Part shown: positions 17,379-27,060 of the stretch, one piece after another
Layout: each line of letters begins with the position of its first letter
Numbering within the stretch: the stretch's first letter is position 1
Origin: Fictibacillus arsenicus
GTDB taxonomy: Bacteria > Bacillota > Bacilli > Bacillales > Fictibacillaceae
NCBI RefSeq assembly: GCF_001999465.1
Contig: NZ_MQMF01000001.1
Span: forward strand, 558,001 to 622,000
DNA: 64,000 nt
Direction of reading: 5' to 3'
The notes under the pieces: model-generated
Told to the model about the DNA's origin: nothing
Database searches by the model: none
The model's input: only the letters and a program-made list of their open reading frames with translations
Made by a program: the position numbers and the translations under genes

Positions 17379-18169
17379 ACACTCACCTCACCTTTAATAT
17401 GAGGATGCGCTTCATAATCTATGAGTTCAAAGTCATCAAAGGTAAAATCAAAGATATCCGTGACAGCTGGATTCAATTTCATTTTAGGCAATGGCTTAGG
17501 CTCACGTGTCAGCTGTAGCTCAACCTGCTCAATGTGATTCAGGTAGATATGAGCATCACCTATTGTATGAACGAATTCTCCAGGCTTTAAACCTGTCACC
17601 TGAGCAACCATCATTGTTAATAAGGCATAAGAAGCAATATTGAATGGAACACCCAGGAAGCTGTCAGCAGAGCGCTGGTATAACTGACATGAAAGTTTAC
17701 CGTCTGCAACGTAAAACTGAAACAGCAAATGACATGGTGGCAAAGCCATATTCGGCACATCTGCAGGATTCCATGCCGATACAATCAACCTTCTGGAATC
17801 AGGGTTATTTTTTATGTCTTCAATAACGTTTGAGATTTGATCGATTGTTTCACCGTTTGGAGCGGACCATGAACGCCACTGATGGCCATAAACTGGTCCT
17901 AAATTTCCCTCTTCATCTGCCCATTCATCCCAGATTCGAACTTTGTTTTCTTTTAGATAGGCGATATTTGTATCACCTTTTAAGAACCATAAAAGTTCAT
18001 GAATGATTGATTTTAGATGAAGCTTTTTCGTTGTCACGAGAGGAAAACCTTCCTCTAAATCGAATCTCATTTGACGGCCAAAGACTGAGACCGTTCCAGT
18101 GCCTGTCCGATCTTCTTTTTTCGTGCCATTATGTAAAATATCTTGAAGAAAATCCAAGTATTGTTTCAT
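17375..18169 (-). CDS. thyA: Thymidylate synthase ThyA
   Basis: Methylates dUMP to dTMP using methylene-tetrahydrofolate. 264 residues from [12 protein letters not shown]; the start at 18169 is chosen because TAAGGAGG precedes it, rather than the earlier frame start at 18226. Catalytic Cys146 is in [24 protein letters not shown] and GDAHIYLNH form the phosphate and substrate sites. Operon with dfrA. A structured repeat copy lies upstream. Confidence 0.97.
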   Translation of the reverse strand: MKQYLDFLQDILHNGTKKEDRTGTGTVSVFGRQMRFDLEEGFPLVTTKKLHLKSIIHELLWFLKGDTNIAYLKENKVRIWDEWADEEGNLGPVYGHQWRSWSAPNGETIDQISNVIEDIKNNPDSRRLIVSAWNPADVPNMALPPCHLLFQFYVADGKLSCQLYQRSADSFLGVPFNIASYALLTMMVAQVTGLKPGEFVHTIGDAHIYLNHIEQVELQLTREPKPLPKMKLNPAVTDIFDFTFDDFELIDYEAHPHIKGEVSV

Positions 18170-18253
18170 CTTTATCGCCTCCTTAATTTTCTTAGATTCA
18201 TTAAATAGATTGTTGTTCTTGAACATTCTTTTGTGGATTAGGCTTCATTGTTT

Positions 18254-18392
18254 AGTTGATTGGAGTGCAAGGTGCGAGACTCCTGCGGGACGAGCGGTCA
18301 GGTGGAGACTCCTAATGGCGCGAAGCGGCAGGAGGCTCACCGCACGCCCCGCGGAAAGCGAGCATCCTGGAACGGAAATTAACTTCTTCCAA
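18254..18392 (+). repeat. Dispersed structured repeat, copy 3
   Basis: Core from GTTGATTGGAGTGCAAGG to GGAACGGAAATTAAC. Central stem GTGGAGACTCCT/AGGAGGCTCAC encloses GGCGCGAAGCGGC. Sits between thyA and yunC, without the outer TTGTTGC arms seen in other copies. Confidence 0.88.
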
Positions 18393-18563
18393 TAACCCAT
18401 TACAAATCCACCATTTCTTTTTATCGTATCACAGACGGCAGTCCTGTCCAATCTTCAGGTGAAATATCTTTTTTGTTCATTATTTCGCCTTAAAATTAGC
18501 GTCAATACCTAACACTTTTTCCTTTTTTGCACATAAAAATAGTAAGGAGAAAGGAGTGGAAGC

Positions 18564-18866
18564 ATGTTAGAGATGAACCCGATTTTGATAGAAGGACATC
18601 CGTTTACCGCTGTCACCCTTCGTTTGCCAAAAACAAATTTTATGGCTGTTTTTAACGAGAATGGATATATCATGTGCGGAGCTTTAGATGTAGCCTTATT
18701 GAACGAAAAGTTAGCAGACCGTAAAATTATTGCAGGGCGCGCTGTAGGAGTTAGAACGATTGAACAGCTGCTGGATGCACCTTTAGAATCTATTACACTT
18801 GAAGCTAGGGAAAAAGGTATTGAGGTTGGTATGCAAGGGAGAAAAGCACTTTTAAAGATGCTTTAA
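18564..18866 (+). CDS. yunC: YunC, DUF1805-family protein
   Basis: 100-residue protein of the DUF1805 family; role unknown. ILIEGHPFTAVTLRLPKTNF, GYIMCGALDVALLNE and IAGRAVGVRTIEQLLDAPL are the conserved blocks. ATG follows AAGGAG. Alone between the repeat copy and a terminator, as expected for yunC after yunB. Confidence 0.9.
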   Translation: MLEMNPILIEGHPFTAVTLRLPKTNFMAVFNENGYIMCGALDVALLNEKLADRKIIAGRAVGVRTIEQLLDAPLESITLEAREKGIEVGMQGRKALLKML

Positions 18867-18874
18867 TAATAAAA

Positions 18875-18896
18875 AACTGCGCAGGAGCGCGCAGTT
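18875..18896. terminator. Bidirectional terminator after yunC
   Basis: AACTGCGC/GCGCAGTT stem with A/T tracts on both sides; serves yunC and the convergent small gene. Confidence 0.88.
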
Positions 18897-18900
18897 TTCT

Positions 18901-19113
18901 TTATGTTTTAAAACGGTCTCTGGTGACTTTTAATGAAACCAAATTAATACATAACACCAGTGTCAGAAATTGAATCCGTTCAGAGTTGTTGGTAAATATG
19001 TAGATAAACAGCAAATAAACGCCACTGACGACAAAGGCAATCTGTAAGTAGTACATCATCTGAATCAATTTTTTGAAATCCAAGGTGATCCCCACTTTCT
19101 TCATCCAGCTCAC
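18901..19113 (-). CDS. Small two-helix membrane protein, unknown function
   Basis: 70-residue hydrophobic protein with two predicted membrane segments (YYLQIAFVVSGVYLLFIYIF and IQFLTLVLCINLVSL) and a basic end TRDRFKT. Start is uncertain: GTG 19113 has AAGGTGA about ten bases upstream, while a TTG near 19081 follows GTGGGG and would give a 60-residue form beginning at the first helix. Not recognised as a named family. The shared terminator supports real transcription. Confidence 0.6.
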   Translation of the reverse strand: MSWMKKVGITLDFKKLIQMMYYLQIAFVVSGVYLLFIYIFTNNSERIQFLTLVLCINLVSLKVTRDRFKT

Positions 19114-19208
19114 GTTATTTAATTCACCTTAATAGTATATCAGGCTATTTCGTAAATTGAATCATTTATTACTTTTTGAAACTAATTTGTAATATAAGGA
19201 AATGAATA

Positions 19209-20051
19209 CTAAAATAAATCGAGCTGGCGCGGTGCCAGAAAATCGTAATGTATATTTAAAAGATCGATCATTTCCTTTGCATTATCAGCTGCATCCCCGC
19301 CTGAATTGTTGTTAAACAAGATTGTAAGATTCTTAGTCTCGGATGCTAACGTCTGAATACGCTCTTTCCACTCCAGCAGTTCTGCTTGATTATAACGGTA
19401 TAAATATCGCACTTCTCGCCAGTTTGGCTGCCCTGAGTTGTTCCATCCATATACGTTTCTGCCATGCAGGCGAATCAGTGTTTTCTCGGATGTGGTGTGC
19501 ATAACAATCGGTATTGATCCGCTCCCAGCCTGCGGTTCATCACAAACTGTGTGTATCCATCCTTCTTCATCTATGAACCGGAGTGTTTTCTCATTCATTT
19601 CTTCACTAAACCATGTCTGATTCCGAAACTCTAAAGCTAGTGGAACATCACCCATCATCTCTTTTGCATATCGAAGGACCTGAACATTCTCTTTTTTACA
19701 GTCAAACCATGGCGGATACTGAAAAAGGACCATCTCCAGTTTTCCTGAAGCGATCACCGGCTGGATTGATTGTAGGAACGCTTCAAACATTTGTTTAACA
19801 GAATCAAAAGGAAGTTTCCCTCTTGAATGACCGGTCATTCCTTGATACGCCTTTACAACAAATGAGAAGTCTTTCGGAGTGGCAGCAACCCACTTTTCAT
19901 AGTTTTTTACAGGCTGAACCGCATAAAAAGAAGAATCCACTTCGACAACTGGAAAATGACCGCTGTAAACAGCCAGTTTATCTCTAGCAGGAGTACCATC
20001 CGGATATAGAGAATCATGATCTCCCCATCCTGTTACACCTATTTTAATCAT
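19209..20051 (-). CDS. yunF: YunF, DUF72-family protein
   Basis: 280-residue protein with a predicted TIM-barrel fold. Conserved DUF72 elements include the N-terminal KIGVTGWGDHDSLYP, VVEVDSSFYAVQP, FSFVVKAYQ, LEFRNQTWF and the C-terminal LFNNNSGGDAADNA. Biochemical role is unknown. It ends with a Leu-Asp-Leu-Phe tail common in the family. Name based on family and yun synteny. Confidence 0.88.
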   Translation of the reverse strand: MIKIGVTGWGDHDSLYPDGTPARDKLAVYSGHFPVVEVDSSFYAVQPVKNYEKWVAATPKDFSFVVKAYQGMTGHSRGKLPFDSVKQMFEAFLQSIQPVIASGKLEMVLFQYPPWFDCKKENVQVLRYAKEMMGDVPLALEFRNQTWFSEEMNEKTLRFIDEEGWIHTVCDEPQAGSGSIPIVMHTTSEKTLIRLHGRNVYGWNNSGQPNWREVRYLYRYNQAELLEWKERIQTLASETKNLTILFNNNSGGDAADNAKEMIDLLNIHYDFLAPRQLDLF

Positions 20052-20078
20052 TCTTTAAACTCACCTGCCTGTAAGTTT

Positions 20079-20825
20079 TTACGTTTTATTTAATCCCTTT
20101 TCACGAACAAATTCTTTCATATAAGCACGCTTCGGCGATGACATTGAAGTGGTGATTTGTGTCACCCAACCTTCCGTGCGTTTGCCCCCAGTGCGCTTCG
20201 TATAATATTCAGCTGTTTCTTTTTCATATTGCATTAAAAGTTTTTTCGTTTCCTCATTCTTCTTATACCCGTTTTTATGAAAAAAAGCCGGCATAGGTAA
20301 ACGAGGTTTCTTACCTGGATCGGCATCTGGATATCCTATTGCCATGCCAAACAGAGGCAGCACATGTTCAGGGCAATCGAGCAATTCGGAGACTTCTTTA
20401 AGATTGTTTCGGATTCCGCCTATGTATACGATTCCCAGTCCTAGGGATTCAGCTGCAACCGCCACATTTTGTGCAGCAAGGGAAGCATCAACTGTACCTA
20501 CGATAAAAGCTTCTGTTGATTGAATGGTATCGTTAATATTCTTGTCCAGCATTTCAGCAGCAACCTTATGACGGTTATAATCTAAACAAAAAACAAAGAA
20601 ATAGCCGTTGTCAGCAACATAAGACTGATTGCCTGCAAGCTCTGCAAGTTTTTGTTTCTTTTCTTGATCTTCAATCCCGATTATGGTGCATACCTGCTGA
20701 TAGCTTGATGTTGAGGCAGCCTGTGCACATTCAACAAGTGTCGTGATCATTTCTTCACTTATTGATTTGTCTTTAAATTTACGAATTGATTTGTGAGCTA
20801 ATATAGTCTCTATCACTTCATTCAT
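20079..20825 (-). CDS. NfrA-type NADPH-dependent nitroreductase/FMN reductase
   Basis: Flavin-dependent oxidoreductase of the oxygen-insensitive nitroreductase family, 248 residues, the length of B. subtilis NfrA and YcnD. HKSIRKFKDKSIS near residue 11 binds FMN phosphate; AASTSSYQQ and GGIRNN complete the site. The C-terminal half carries the YYTKRTGGKRTEGWVTQI extension of the NfrA group. It would reduce FMN, quinones or nitroaromatics; substrate unknown. Monocistronic. Confidence 0.88.
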   Translation of the reverse strand: MNEVIETILAHKSIRKFKDKSISEEMITTLVECAQAASTSSYQQVCTIIGIEDQEKKQKLAELAGNQSYVADNGYFFVFCLDYNRHKVAAEMLDKNINDTIQSTEAFIVGTVDASLAAQNVAVAAESLGLGIVYIGGIRNNLKEVSELLDCPEHVLPLFGMAIGYPDADPGKKPRLPMPAFFHKNGYKKNEETKKLLMQYEKETAEYYTKRTGGKRTEGWVTQITTSMSSPKRAYMKEFVREKGLNKT

Positions 20826-21001
20826 GTTGTAGGCTCCTTTATAAAATAGTAATTATTGATTGCATTATATACTTTTTCAAAGCAAAAAAGCGAACCCAAG
20901 GATTTGGATTGCTTTGAAATGACATATAGAATTCAAGGATAATTCAGGAACTGCTTAACATTCATTTGTCTAGATGTTCGAGCACTAATGGCCAGGCATC
21001 T

Positions 21002-21289
21002 TCATGCTTGTCTCTCGATTCTCCATTTAAAAATCCTGAATGCGTAAGGGGAAGGTAAACCCTTTCGAGTAGCCGTCATTGCATGTGTAAATAAGCTATT
21101 ACCGTCATTTTCATTATCAACTAGTAAAAAAATCGAAAGTGGTAGGTTGAATTCCTTCTTATGTCTCTTCCAAATTGGCAGCTTCCATTTTAGAAAAGCT
21201 TCGACTTGGCCAAACAGGTAGTAAAAAGGATAGTCTCCATCATCTTCAAATAGTAATAAGTCTCCATTCTCTTCGTATATTAACCACAC
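21002..21289 (-). CDS. Hypothetical protein, possibly a gene remnant
   Basis: 95-codon frame rich in aromatic and acidic residues ([20 protein letters not shown]). It starts at GTG with no convincing ribosome site, 35 bases past the ger operon end. The frame is open further upstream for eleven codons to a TAA. No family recognised. It may be the tail of a lost gene. Confidence 0.35.
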   Translation of the reverse strand: MWLIYEENGDLLLFEDDGDYPFYYLFGQVEAFLKWKLPIWKRHKKEFNLPLSIFLLVDNENDGNSLFTHAMTATRKGLPSPYAFRIFKWRIERQA

Positions 21290-21323
21290 CTGTTCATCCG
21301 TTGCACGGGAAGAGATGGGTTAA

Positions 21324-22403
21324 TCAGTTTTTGGTATCTGTTAGTGGTTGGATTTTAAGGTCATAATCGACTTTGACCTCCATCCGCTCCCATCTGTTGG
21401 ACCATTCTCTCCCATTCAGAGGTTTTGAGAAAGGTCTCAAGGTATACTTTCTTAATTGTAAAGGGTCAACATTATTCTTCTGAAGCTTTTTTAAAAACTT
21501 GGTAGTCTGTTTTTCTAAATACAATTCAATTTCCGACTCGAATCTTGAAAGTTCATCCCGGGTGAGCAATTTATGTTCCCTGGCAATCTCGTCAAGCCGC
21601 CCGTTCAATTGAACGTTCAGCTTTAGTTCAGAATATGTGTTATCCATATTCAAGTGGACATTGGCTTTCACATGGCCTAGAACAATAGATAAGTCACGGA
21701 TCGCAAAATATTTTAAAAAGTGATCGTTGTCGATAAGCTGGTATATTTGCTCTTCCATGTTGTTCGTGGCTTCGATCAATTTGTCATTTTTAAATATGCC
21801 AGTACCTAGGTATTGGAAATTTTCCTCACTCGCTTCAAATACAGGCACTACGGGAGAATGCGCTGGTGAATGAAGTGTCTTCATGAATTGATGCAAATTT
21901 ATAATTGTCAACTTCCCCTGATTATCGTAATGCTTGAACATCCGATAGAGATAATAATCTAGGTCTTCTTGCATTTTCAGTTGATTATTGATGTACTCAT
22001 CGAAATTCCCTCTGACAACGGCTAGATATAAACGTTTAGAAATATCAGGATCTGTCAAAATCGTATCAATCAATGGACTGATCCCTTCTTTTGCAATTTC
22101 TTCACTGATCAACAGCATCCGGAGTTGCCCAACTTTCAATTCTCTATAATACTTTAAATTGAAACCCTTCATACCTTCTTTTAACAAGTCGACTTGAACA
22201 TTCAAAAGGCGTTTCTTTTCTTTTACAAGGGGAGGTATTAAAGTGCTCATTCGGAAGTTCTCATCCTCCCCTTTCTGAATCGACCAAAACGTCACAGGTG
22301 CAATTTCTTCAATCAGATTTTTTTCTTTAATCGGTGAACAGCCAGATAAAACGATCATATTAACAAAAATGACCAAAAGTATTTTGGTATGTTTATGTTT
22401 CAT
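21324..22403 (-). CDS. Ger(x)C-family germination lipoprotein (GerAC type)
   Basis: C subunit of a GerA-type nutrient germinant receptor, anchored to the spore inner membrane by a lipid. Signal peptide with lipobox LSGC (Cys near residue 22), 359 residues. LKVGQLRMLLISEEIAKEGI is the conserved N-domain block and a three-domain Ger(x)C layout follows. It is the last of three genes, starting one base after gerAB-like ends. Confidence 0.9.
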   Translation of the reverse strand: MKHKHTKILLVIFVNMIVLSGCSPIKEKNLIEEIAPVTFWSIQKGEDENFRMSTLIPPLVKEKKRLLNVQVDLLKEGMKGFNLKYYRELKVGQLRMLLISEEIAKEGISPLIDTILTDPDISKRLYLAVVRGNFDEYINNQLKMQEDLDYYLYRMFKHYDNQGKLTIINLHQFMKTLHSPAHSPVVPVFEASEENFQYLGTGIFKNDKLIEATNNMEEQIYQLIDNDHFLKYFAIRDLSIVLGHVKANVHLNMDNTYSELKLNVQLNGRLDEIAREHKLLTRDELSRFESEIELYLEKQTTKFLKKLQKNNVDPLQLRKYTLRPFSKPLNGREWSNRWERMEVKVDYDLKIQPLTDTKN

Positions 22404-22404
22404 A

Positions 22405-23520
22405 CTAGGAACGGCCCTTTCGCTTTAAAGAGATGAAAAGAATCAATGGTACGAATAAGTAAGTGAGTGCACCTGCCCATATCTCTAGCTCTAACAAAAT
22501 ATTTTGATTAGCTGCCTTTTCCCACAACAATTCATTACTCATCATTATACAAATGAAGAAAATAGCACAACATAGTGCAAACCCTAATCGAGTCGTTTGA
22601 TCTTTCGATTTCTTAAAAGTGATACGAGTTGCACCATAAAAAAGTAGCAGGAAGATTGATATGGCGAATACAAAGTGAAATAAATATACAGAGATTAAAA
22701 TTATATCGATTCGCTCAAACACTGGAGACTGCAAGTAACGTATCATTTCCATCACCGGTAATTTGTTTTCTCCAAGATAATGTGATCCGAAAAAAAACAA
22801 AGATGCAATAAATAAATACAGATATTCAAAAATGGTAAATGCATTTCCAATTGTCATGTATTTCAGGATTTTTTCTCTCTTATTGAACCAAGGCGCAAGT
22901 AGAACCAAATATTCCGGACCCGAAAAGGCTGACCAGATGAATAGCACACCTTTCCATGATTTCATCGTCCATTCATATGGTATTAACGGAAATAGATCAT
23001 GTATAGTAGCAAAAGGCTGAAAAGGGAATTTCAATAATAGCAATAGCATCCAAGCTGTACATAAAAAGGCAATGACGATGAAACGGATCGTATTGGCCAT
23101 CCCTAGTGAAGCAACATACCAGCAAATAAGCAAAATGAACAGAAGCATCCAATTCGTATTCACTGAAGGGAAGATGAATTGTTGTGCTACTTCTATATAT
23201 CCGAGTATAATTACAATTACTTTTAATAATATGAAACCGATTCCGAAGAAAGCTAGTAACCGTACCATACGTTCACCGAAAATTTCTACAAAACCTTCGT
23301 AGCCTTTAGATGCATACATGGAATTAAACCATTTCGATAACATGAATATACTGATTTGCGATAATATTCCTACAATGATAATCATCCATATCATATAGGG
23401 ATATATAAGAAAAACGGGCATGATGATCGCAAAATATAACATTTGTATCCTATTGACCATTAAAGTCATATAAATACCCTGATACGAAGAGGTTTTCTCG
23501 AACAATGAAAAATCAGGCAA
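22405..23520 (-). CDS. GerAB-type germination permease
   Basis: B subunit of a GerA-type receptor, related to APC-superfamily amino-acid permeases and likely to bind the germinant. 371 residues with about ten hydrophobic helices. The motifs around WIMIIVGILSQISIFMLSKW-like helices and GYEGFVEIFG match the family. The stop codon of the A gene lies four bases upstream. Ligand cannot be predicted from sequence. Confidence 0.9.
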   Translation of the reverse strand: MPDFSLFEKTSSYQGIYMTLMVNRIQMLYFAIIMPVFLIYPYMIWMIIIVGILSQISIFMLSKWFNSMYASKGYEGFVEIFGERMVRLLAFFGIGFILLKVIVIILGYIEVAQQFIFPSVNTNWMLLFILLICWYVASLGMANTIRFIVIAFLCTAWMLLLLLKFPFQPFATIHDLFPLIPYEWTMKSWKGVLFIWSAFSGPEYLVLLAPWFNKREKILKYMTIGNAFTIFEYLYLFIASLFFFGSHYLGENKLPVMEMIRYLQSPVFERIDIILISVYLFHFVFAISIFLLLFYGATRITFKKSKDQTTRLGFALCCAIFFICIMMSNELLWEKAANQNILLELEIWAGALTYLFVPLILFISLKRKGRS

Positions 23521-23524
23521 GGTA

Positions 23525-25018
23525 TCATCTCCTTCGGCTATAACGCCATTTCTGTAAAGGATGAAGAGCCTCTGGCCTTGCTTTCATCCATTGCAATGGT
23601 CCACGGATAAATAGATCAAGCCAATCTTTCCCATAAAAAGGTGAAATAGGGGTAAAATATGGTTGTTTCAAGGAAGTAAGTGCATTCAAATGGACAAAAA
23701 GTAAAATGATGCCCATAAAGATGCCCATTACTCCAAGAAATGAAGCAAGGATCAATAGCACAAACTGTATCAATGTGGTCGCTTTGGTCATCAAGTAATT
23801 CGGCACAAGAAACGAAGCAATAGCAGAAATACCAACCAAAACAATCAGAACTTGACTAGCGAATCCTGCTTCTACAGCAGCTTGTCCAACGACAATACCA
23901 CCGATCACTCCTAACGTTTGGCCAGATTTCGTAGGCATTCTTAGACTTGCTTCTTTAATGACCTCAAGTGTTACCAACATAATGAGCGATTCCCAAAACG
24001 GAGTTAGTGGCAATTGACTTCTCGTTTCCACAAGGACGAATAGAATTTGCAAGGGAATCATCTGATAATGATGTGTCGTTAAAGCAACATATAGTGGAAT
24101 CATCAGCAAGGAGAGCATGAAACTTAAATATCTTATGATCCGCAAGAAGCTTGCAACGATCCAGCGATTAATATAATCCTCGGGTGATTGGAATAAATGG
24201 AAAAAGTTGATTGGAGCATTCAGGGCAAACGGTGTATTATCCACTAGAATGGTAAGTTTGCCTACACCTAGTGCGTATGCACACACATCGGGACGGTCAG
24301 TATGTTGAAATTGTGGAAATACACTATGATTATGATCTTCCATAAACGCTGCTAATTGGGAGGAGTCAAGAATCTGATCAAAGTCGACACTCTTGATTTT
24401 TTCCCTAGCAATTGAAATGAAATCAGGATTCGTTAAACCCTCAATATACATTAATACAATTTTTGTTTTAGTTAGTGATCCTACCGTGAATTTCTCTGAT
24501 TTTAAGGCTGTTAGTGGTAGCCTTCTACGGATCAATGTAATATTTTGATCTAAGTTTTCACTGAAACTGTCTTTGGCGCCATAAAGGATTGTTTCTGTTT
24601 CAGAAGTTTCTATCCCACGTCCCGTTGGATCTTTCAGATCGACGGAACACCATTGATTTTCAATGGTGTCAAAAAGAAGGATGGCTCCCAGCATCAATTT
24701 CTTTTCAGCCTCTTCCAACGTTGAAATATCAGTAATTTTAGAGACAGAAATGCAAGCTGAAATATTTTCATAATTGCAGAGCCGTAAAGGTTCAATTACA
24801 GCTTCATTCAACCTTGCTTTATCAATCAATGTTCCTATAAATATCAATACAAATATCTTATTGTTTTGGGTTTGATATTCGATTACTTCAGCGTCTTCCA
24901 TATTGTCTACGCGTTTACGGAGAACCTCTAGGGTGATAGAAGTATTTTGGGCTTTCCCTGTGCTGTTTTCCATTCGTTTTCCTACCCCTATACACTTCCT
25001 CTTCCTAAACATAAACAT
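23525..25018 (-). CDS. GerAA-type germination receptor subunit
   Basis: A subunit of a GerA-type receptor, about 497 residues. An N-terminal soluble domain is followed by five or so membrane helices (roughly residues 280-450) with LPLTPFWESLIMLVTLEVIKEA-like blocks and SGQTLGVIGGIVVGQAAVEA, the strongest family signature (positions 380-400). ATG 25018 or 25012 may be the start; AGGAG is 4 and 10 bases upstream respectively. First gene of a complete A-B-C receptor operon, in a region where B. subtilis has other yun/yur genes. Confidence 0.9.
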   Translation of the reverse strand: MFMFRKRKCIGVGKRMENSTGKAQNTSITLEVLRKRVDNMEDAEVIEYQTQNNKIFVLIFIGTLIDKARLNEAVIEPLRLCNYENISACISVSKITDISTLEEAEKKLMLGAILLFDTIENQWCSVDLKDPTGRGIETSETETILYGAKDSFSENLDQNITLIRRRLPLTALKSEKFTVGSLTKTKIVLMYIEGLTNPDFISIAREKIKSVDFDQILDSSQLAAFMEDHNHSVFPQFQHTDRPDVCAYALGVGKLTILVDNTPFALNAPINFFHLFQSPEDYINRWIVASFLRIIRYLSFMLSLLMIPLYVALTTHHYQMIPLQILFVLVETRSQLPLTPFWESLIMLVTLEVIKEASLRMPTKSGQTLGVIGGIVVGQAAVEAGFASQVLIVLVGISAIASFLVPNYLMTKATTLIQFVLLILASFLGVMGIFMGIILLFVHLNALTSLKQPYFTPISPFYGKDWLDLFIRGPLQWMKARPEALHPLQKWRYSRRR

Positions 25019-25109
25019 CAATCTCCTAATAAGATAATGTATATAAATCTTTGTTATTATGTTCAGATTCAGACAATTTACACATAAGAAAATGACATAA
25101 GAACCAAAA

Positions 25110-25134
25110 AAACCGCCAAGTATTTTAGCGGTTT
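25110..25134 (-). terminator. Terminator after the thioesterase gene
   Basis: AAACCGC/GCGGTTT hairpin followed by TTTTTTGG on the minus strand, between the hotdog gene and the ger operon. Confidence 0.8.
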
Positions 25135-25264
25135 ATCGTCCCTTTTTCTTTTTTAACCAAAACCTTTATCTTTAGGTCGGATGTATCCGAATACCAACCT
25201 TGGTCAGTCCTGAAGGGGTTTATTTTTTCATAGAGTTCTGTTGTAAGTTCGTAATTAAGCTGTT

Positions 25265-25639
25265 TTAAGAATTATTGAAAAACACTCCCTTAGCTTTTGC
25301 AATCAATTGGTCCTCCTCATCATAAATTAAACAATCAGCATGCGTAAGGTTTCTCCCTTCCTTAACTACATGTGCATGCGCGAGTAAACAATCCCCTTTT
25401 GCGCCTTTTAAAAAGGTTACATTAAGGTCTACTGTCACTACTTTTTGTATATTGTTTTCATCAGCATCAATTGTATTGCACATCGCGACATCAGCGAGTG
25501 ATGATATGATACCCCCATGTACCACTCCTAAACTATTTAAATATAGTCGTTTAATAGGTAAAACCACTCTAACGCTTTTTTCGTCAATTCTTTCATATTG
25601 AAGACCTAAGAATTCATCAAATGGTTGTTGTATAAACAC
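25265..25639 (-). CDS. PaaI-type hotdog-fold thioesterase
   Basis: Small acyl-CoA thioesterase family member, 124 residues. NSLGVVHGGIISSLADVAMC holds the catalytic-loop HGG and the Asp of the long helix; VTVDLNVTFLKGA is the second conserved strand. GTG at 25639 is chosen with GGAG eight bases upstream, because the earlier TTG overlaps that site. Substrate unknown. Confidence 0.85.
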   Translation of the reverse strand: MFIQQPFDEFLGLQYERIDEKSVRVVLPIKRLYLNSLGVVHGGIISSLADVAMCNTIDADENNIQKVVTVDLNVTFLKGAKGDCLLAHAHVVKEGRNLTHADCLIYDEEDQLIAKAKGVFFNNS

Positions 25640-25756
25640 TGTCCTCACTCCAAACAATTAGGTGTTTATTTTTTGATATCCTCATATACCATAGCATAAA
25701 GTCTTTTAATATGGATTCAACGTTTTGCAAGGAAAGAAGATAAACTTTTTAAGTCT

Positions 25757-26749
25757 TTAAAGAAATGCTTCCGCCAGTAAGGAGTAAGATTGAATCTTGT
25801 CTTGAAAATCATAGACATTAGTCAGGATCATGAATTCGTCTGTTTGATAAAATTCACTTAATCGAAGGAGTTCCTCTCTTACCTTCTCAGGAGTTCCGAT
25901 TACCATTCGATTCCGATTTTCGATTACTTTTGCCTGGTCTTCTTTTGATAATGATATACTCTTTGACTCACGCTTAGAGGGAATTTGGGTATCCCTCCCC
26001 TTTTCAACTGCTAACAGCCACAGGTCCTGGCTAAGCGCCATTTCTTCTGCTTGTTCTTGTGTTGGAGCACATACCACAAATATACACACGATTGTTTTTG
26101 GTTTAGCTAAAGATCTAGACGGTTGGAAGTTATTCCTATAGGTTTCCATCGTTCTTTTCCCATTAATTGGATTGATAAAATGACCATAGGTAAAAGCTGT
26201 TCCCTTCTCAGCAGCTAATCTTGCCCCTCGATGTGTGACACCTAAAAGCCATAATTGCAGTTTTGTTTCAACAGAAGGATAAGCAATCACATCATGATAA
26301 GGGTGTGAATCGGGTAATTGATCATAAATAAAGCCTTGTAGGTCAGTGACTTGTCTTGGGAATTCATTCATACTTTTTCGCAATCCGTCTGTGAGGGCTA
26401 ACCGAGTCGATGAAGAACCTCCGGGTGAACGCCCGATTCCCAAGTCAATTCTATTTGGATACAATGCATCGAGAACCTTGAAATTTTCTGCTACTTTAAA
26501 AGGACTATATTGTGGAAGCAAAACCCCACCTGAACCTACACGTATCTTATTTGTATGTGAAGCAATACTTGAAATCAGCACCTCTGGTGATGTACCCGCG
26601 ATTCCATTTGAATTATGATGCTCAGCTACCCAAAATCGAGTGTATCCCAATTCCTCTGTAATTTTAGCCAATCGTACTGTATTTTGTAGGGCAATATTTG
26701 CATTTTGTGCATTACTTATGACAGATTGATCGAGTACACTCAGTTTCAT
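25757..26749 (-). CDS. LLM-class flavin-dependent oxidoreductase
   Basis: Bacterial luciferase-like monooxygenase, 330 residues, TIM barrel using reduced flavin supplied by another enzyme. LGYTRFWVAEHHNSNGIAG and RVGSGGVLLPQYSPFKVAE are the group signatures; DLGIGRSPGG follows. Reaction unknown; members of this branch are simply annotated alkanal-monooxygenase-like. Monocistronic. A close relative lies at 33638-34663. Confidence 0.88.
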   Translation of the reverse strand: MKLSVLDQSVISNAQNANIALQNTVRLAKITEELGYTRFWVAEHHNSNGIAGTSPEVLISSIASHTNKIRVGSGGVLLPQYSPFKVAENFKVLDALYPNRIDLGIGRSPGGSSSTRLALTDGLRKSMNEFPRQVTDLQGFIYDQLPDSHPYHDVIAYPSVETKLQLWLLGVTHRGARLAAEKGTAFTYGHFINPINGKRTMETYRNNFQPSRSLAKPKTIVCIFVVCAPTQEQAEEMALSQDLWLLAVEKGRDTQIPSKRESKSISLSKEDQAKVIENRNRMVIGTPEKVREELLRLSEFYQTDEFMILTNVYDFQDKIQSYSLLAEAFL

Positions 26750-27060
26750 TAAAATGACCTTCTTTCATGACAATCTCTTAAATAAAATTTTGCCGGCTAT
26801 AGAGGCTATTTCCGCATTCCTGGATTGAGTGTTCCTTTTGTGAAAAGGCTTAACACTCTATAATTATGAGCGGTTTTGCCATAAAAATCAGGGGATTGAT
26901 CTAAAATACTTAATCACATATGGGATCTCTCTTTCTATACCAGTCTTTATTACAATCATCATATCTTTTTATACATAACCATATTAAAGCAAAATATAAG
27001 TAAAAACAGACCACTTGAATGAACCAAAATCCTACTGTGATCTTTTTTTTGTAAAAATCA
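26750..27060. other. Non-coding gap with weak terminator
   Basis: No coding potential seen. GACCAC (27009-27014) can pair with GTGATC (27037-27042); T-runs lie on both sides, so it may end the SDR transcript on the minus strand. The rest is AT-rich and shows nothing recognisable. Confidence 0.5.

Noticed and set aside
18210-18395. Open frames through repeat copies (also near 56493-56699 and 51252-51485)
   Set aside because: Frames are by-products of GC-rich repeat sequence; no ribosome site and no conservation beyond the repeat.
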